From assembly GCA_030220185.1 (NCBI GenBank), contig JASPKZ010007303.1, positions 1,240,001 through 1,304,000 of the forward strand: DNA of 64,000 nt, read 5' to 3'. A program made the position numbers and the translations under genes. The stretch is from Diploptera punctata. Taxonomy: Eukaryota > Arthropoda > Insecta > Blattodea > Blaberidae. A model generated the notes under the pieces. It was not told the DNA's origin and ran no database searches. It saw only the letters and a list, made by a program, of their open reading frames with translations. This document shows, one piece after another, positions 61,721-64,000 of this stretch (position 1 is its first letter; every line of letters begins with the position of its first letter).

Positions 61721-63290
61721 TGAGCTGCTACGCCTAAATAAATGAAAATGAATGTTTTTATATTTAGTTGAATAAGGGAAAGAAAAAATAATTATAAATT
61801 TATATCGTAATTATTTTTAGATTACTTATTCCGATTTTCTTGGCATAGATGAGCTAAAAGACGAAAATCAATGTGTTTTTATGTTTAGTTAAATAAGTAA
61901 ATGGGAAGAAATATATCGTAATTATTTTTAGATACCCCGTACAGATTAACTGGCGTTTCCCGGGAATCTACTTATTCTCATCTTCTTGGCATAAATGAGC
62001 TGAAAGGCGAAAATTAATGTGTTTTATGTTTAGTTGAGTAAGAAAACGGAAAAAAAAATATCAACATTATTTTTAAATACCCCGTGGTGATTATTACCTG
62101 TGTTGCCCGGGAATCTTCTTATCCCGATCTTCTTGGTATAAATGAGCTGAAAGACGAAAATTAATGTGTTTTATGTTTACTTGAATAAGTAGATGGAAAT
62201 ATATATATATATATATATATATACATACATATATGGTAATTATTTTTTGATACCCCGTGCTGATTAACTGGCGTTGCCTGGGTATCTACTTATCCCGATC
62301 TTCTTGGCATATGAACCGAAGTACGAAAATTAATGTGTTTTATGTTTAGTTGAATAAGTGAAAGGAAACATTTCTATCGTAATTATTTTTAGATATCCCA
62401 TGATGATTACCCGGCGTTGCCCGGGAATCTACTTATCTCCATCTTCTTGGCATAAATGAGCTGAAAGACTAAAATTGATGTGTTTTTATGTTTAGTTGAA
62501 TAAGTGAGAGTAAACATTTATATCATAATTATTTTTAGATAGGTAGGCCTACCTAGTGCTGACTACCCGTTGTTCCGGGAATTTAATTATCTCGGTGTTC
62601 TAGGCAAAAATGAGCTTACAGACGAAAATTAGTGTGGTTTTATGTATAGTTGAATATGAAGGGGTAACTTCATATCATAATTATTTTTAGATATCCCGTG
62701 CTGATTACACGGCGTTACCCAGGAATCTAGTTATCCCGATCTTCGTGGCATAAGTGAGCTGTAATACGAAAATTATTGTGTTTTTATGTTTAGTTGAATA
62801 CGTAAAAGGAAAATTGTATATAATCATTATTTTTAAATACTCGATGCTGTTTATTGCGTTGCCCGAGAATCTACTTACATCTTCTTAGCATACATTAACT
62901 GAAAGACGAAAATTAATGTATTTTTATGTTTAGTTGAATAAGTAAAGAGAAATAAAAATATATCGCAATTCTTTTTAGATACCTCGTGTTGATTACCCGG
63001 TGTTGCCCGGGAATCTAGTTATCCCGATAATTTTTCGTATAAATGAGCTGAAGGACAAAATTTGTTATTGTGTTATCCGTAAAAGAATACCCGCCGTGTG
63101 CTGCTACGCTTGCCCGGCAATCTACTCATCCCGATCTTCTTGGCATCAATGAAAACCAAATGGTTATTGTGAGTTATCCGTAAAAGATAAAACATATGCC
63201 GTTGCGGACTTTCTTGTATACATATTTGAGATATTCAATTCTGCGTACTTTAATTTATGTATTTTTTATGGTTTAGGTAGCGTAAGTCAT
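61721..63290 (+). repeat. Family C tandem array, about eight 144-bp units
   Basis: Unit landmarks (CCCGGGAATCTACTTATCCC and variants) fall near 61960, 62107, 62279, 62421, 62575, 62719, 62863 and 63007, spacings mostly 143-154 bp. Each unit also has GAGCTGAAAGACGAAAATTA, TTTTATGTTTAGTTGAATAAG and TAATTATTTTTAGATACC. The longer 171-bp spacing contains a TA tract (62199-62224). The array ends GAGTTATCCGTAAAAGATAA and GTTTAGGTAGCGTAAGTC. Confidence 0.75.
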
Positions 63291-64000
63291 TTAGGTTAGG
63301 TTCAGGTTAGGTTAAGGTTAGGTACAGGTTCAGGTTAAGTTCATGTTTGGTTCAGGTTAGGTTTAGGTTAGGCGCAGGCAAGGTTAAGACAGGCTAGGTT
63401 CAGGTTAGGTTCAAGTTTGGTTCAGGCTAGGTTCAGATTAAGTTCAGGTTAGGTTCAGGTTAGATTATATTAGATTCAGGATAGGTTCAGGATAAATTAA
63501 GGCTATATTTAAGTTAGTTTTAGGTTATGTTCAAGTTAAGTTCATGTTAGGTTCGGGCTAGGTTCAAGTTAGGTTCAGTTTAGGTTCAGGCTAGGTTCAG
63601 TTAGATTCAGACATTGTTCCAGTTAGGTTCATGATAGTTTCAGGCTAGGTTCAAGCTATGTTCAAGTTTGGTTCAGGCTAGGTTCAAATTACATTCAGGT
63701 TGGGTTCAGGCTATGTTCAAGTTAGATTCAGGTTAGTTTCAGGCTAGGTTCAAGTTAGGTTCAAGATAGTTTCAGATTAGGTTCGGATGAATTTCAGGTT
63801 ATGTTCAAGTTGGGAAGTTGGGTTCAGGTTAGGTTCAAGCTAGGTTCAGGTTAGTTTCAGGTTATGTTCAGGCTAGGTTCATGTTCGGTTCAGATTATTT
63901 TCAAGCTAGGTTCAGGTTAGGTTCAGGTTATTTTCAAGCTAGGTTCAGGTTAGGTTCAGGTTCAGTTATGTTCTTTTAGGTTTGATTATGTTCGATTAGT
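63290..64000. repeat. TTAGG-containing 11-bp minisatellite
   Basis: An imperfect array of TTCAGGTTAGG with variants (TTCAGGCTAGG, TTCAAGTTAGG) fills the last 710 bp and runs off the window. The strand is G-rich on plus. It begins exactly after TAGCGTAAGTCATTTAGG of family C. Confidence 0.85.

Noticed and set aside
63290..64000. True telomere
   Set aside because: The units are 11 bp and degenerate rather than pure TTAGG, and the window simply ends inside them.

Overview
This window is animal nuclear DNA, almost certainly from an insect. The evidence is spliced coding exons with GT/AG borders, non-LTR retrotransposon relics with target-site duplications (TSDs), tRNA-derived SINEs, Penelope-like elements, long microsatellites, and a TTAGG-rich minisatellite resembling the insect telomere motif. 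The repeat style suggests a large, repeat-rich genome such as a cockroach; that assignment is inference. There are no bacterial-style genes, operons or CRISPR arrays.

One apparently intact host gene is assembled here. It lies on the minus strand, with coding exons at 40331-40466, 38658-38796, 34107-34250 and 32744-32849. A likely TATA box is at 44691-44697 and a probable 5' UTR exon at about 44626-44667. The spliced product is a 174-residue secreted protein with a DM4/DM12-type domain. Its introns hold LINEs, a SINE and several Penelope-like elements.

The rest is nested mobile DNA. (1) RTE-like LINE relics occur from about 2.4 kb to 60 kb, many ending at a TAAG-repeat tail; other LINE groups end in ATG- or GAAG-repeat tails. 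(2) Five tRNA-derived SINE families are present. (3) Penelope-like relics are usually arranged as inverted pairs; the best is a 3-kb head-to-head dimer at 35582-38585 with a 13-bp TSD. Many carry a hammerhead-ribozyme-like core. (4) Palindromic elements carry paired, outward-facing tRNA-like genes at 1905-2335, 30005-30240 and 58890-59400, and a single tRNA-like gene in a short inverted repeat lies near 56250. (5) A repeat called R here, with a hairpin end, occurs in five copies. (6) A family called C here has about 144-bp tandem units with a CCCGGCGTTGCCCGGG core, at about 12, 60 and 62 kb. (7) There are smaller remains of Tc1-like, hAT-like and other DNA transposons and one MITE.

Layout: 1-9.6 kb holds mixed SINE, Penelope, LINE and DNA-transposon relics. 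10-14 kb holds a LINE tail, SINEs and family C. 14-24 kb holds R copies, LINEs and a MITE. 24-32 kb holds a LINE endonuclease relic, Tc1 and Penelope pieces, and tRNA-like pair 2. 32.7-44.7 kb is the host gene. 45-57 kb holds LINEs, SINEs and microsatellites. 57-61 kb holds a transposase relic, tRNA-like pair 3 and family C. 61.7-64 kb holds the family C array and the TTAGG-rich minisatellite.
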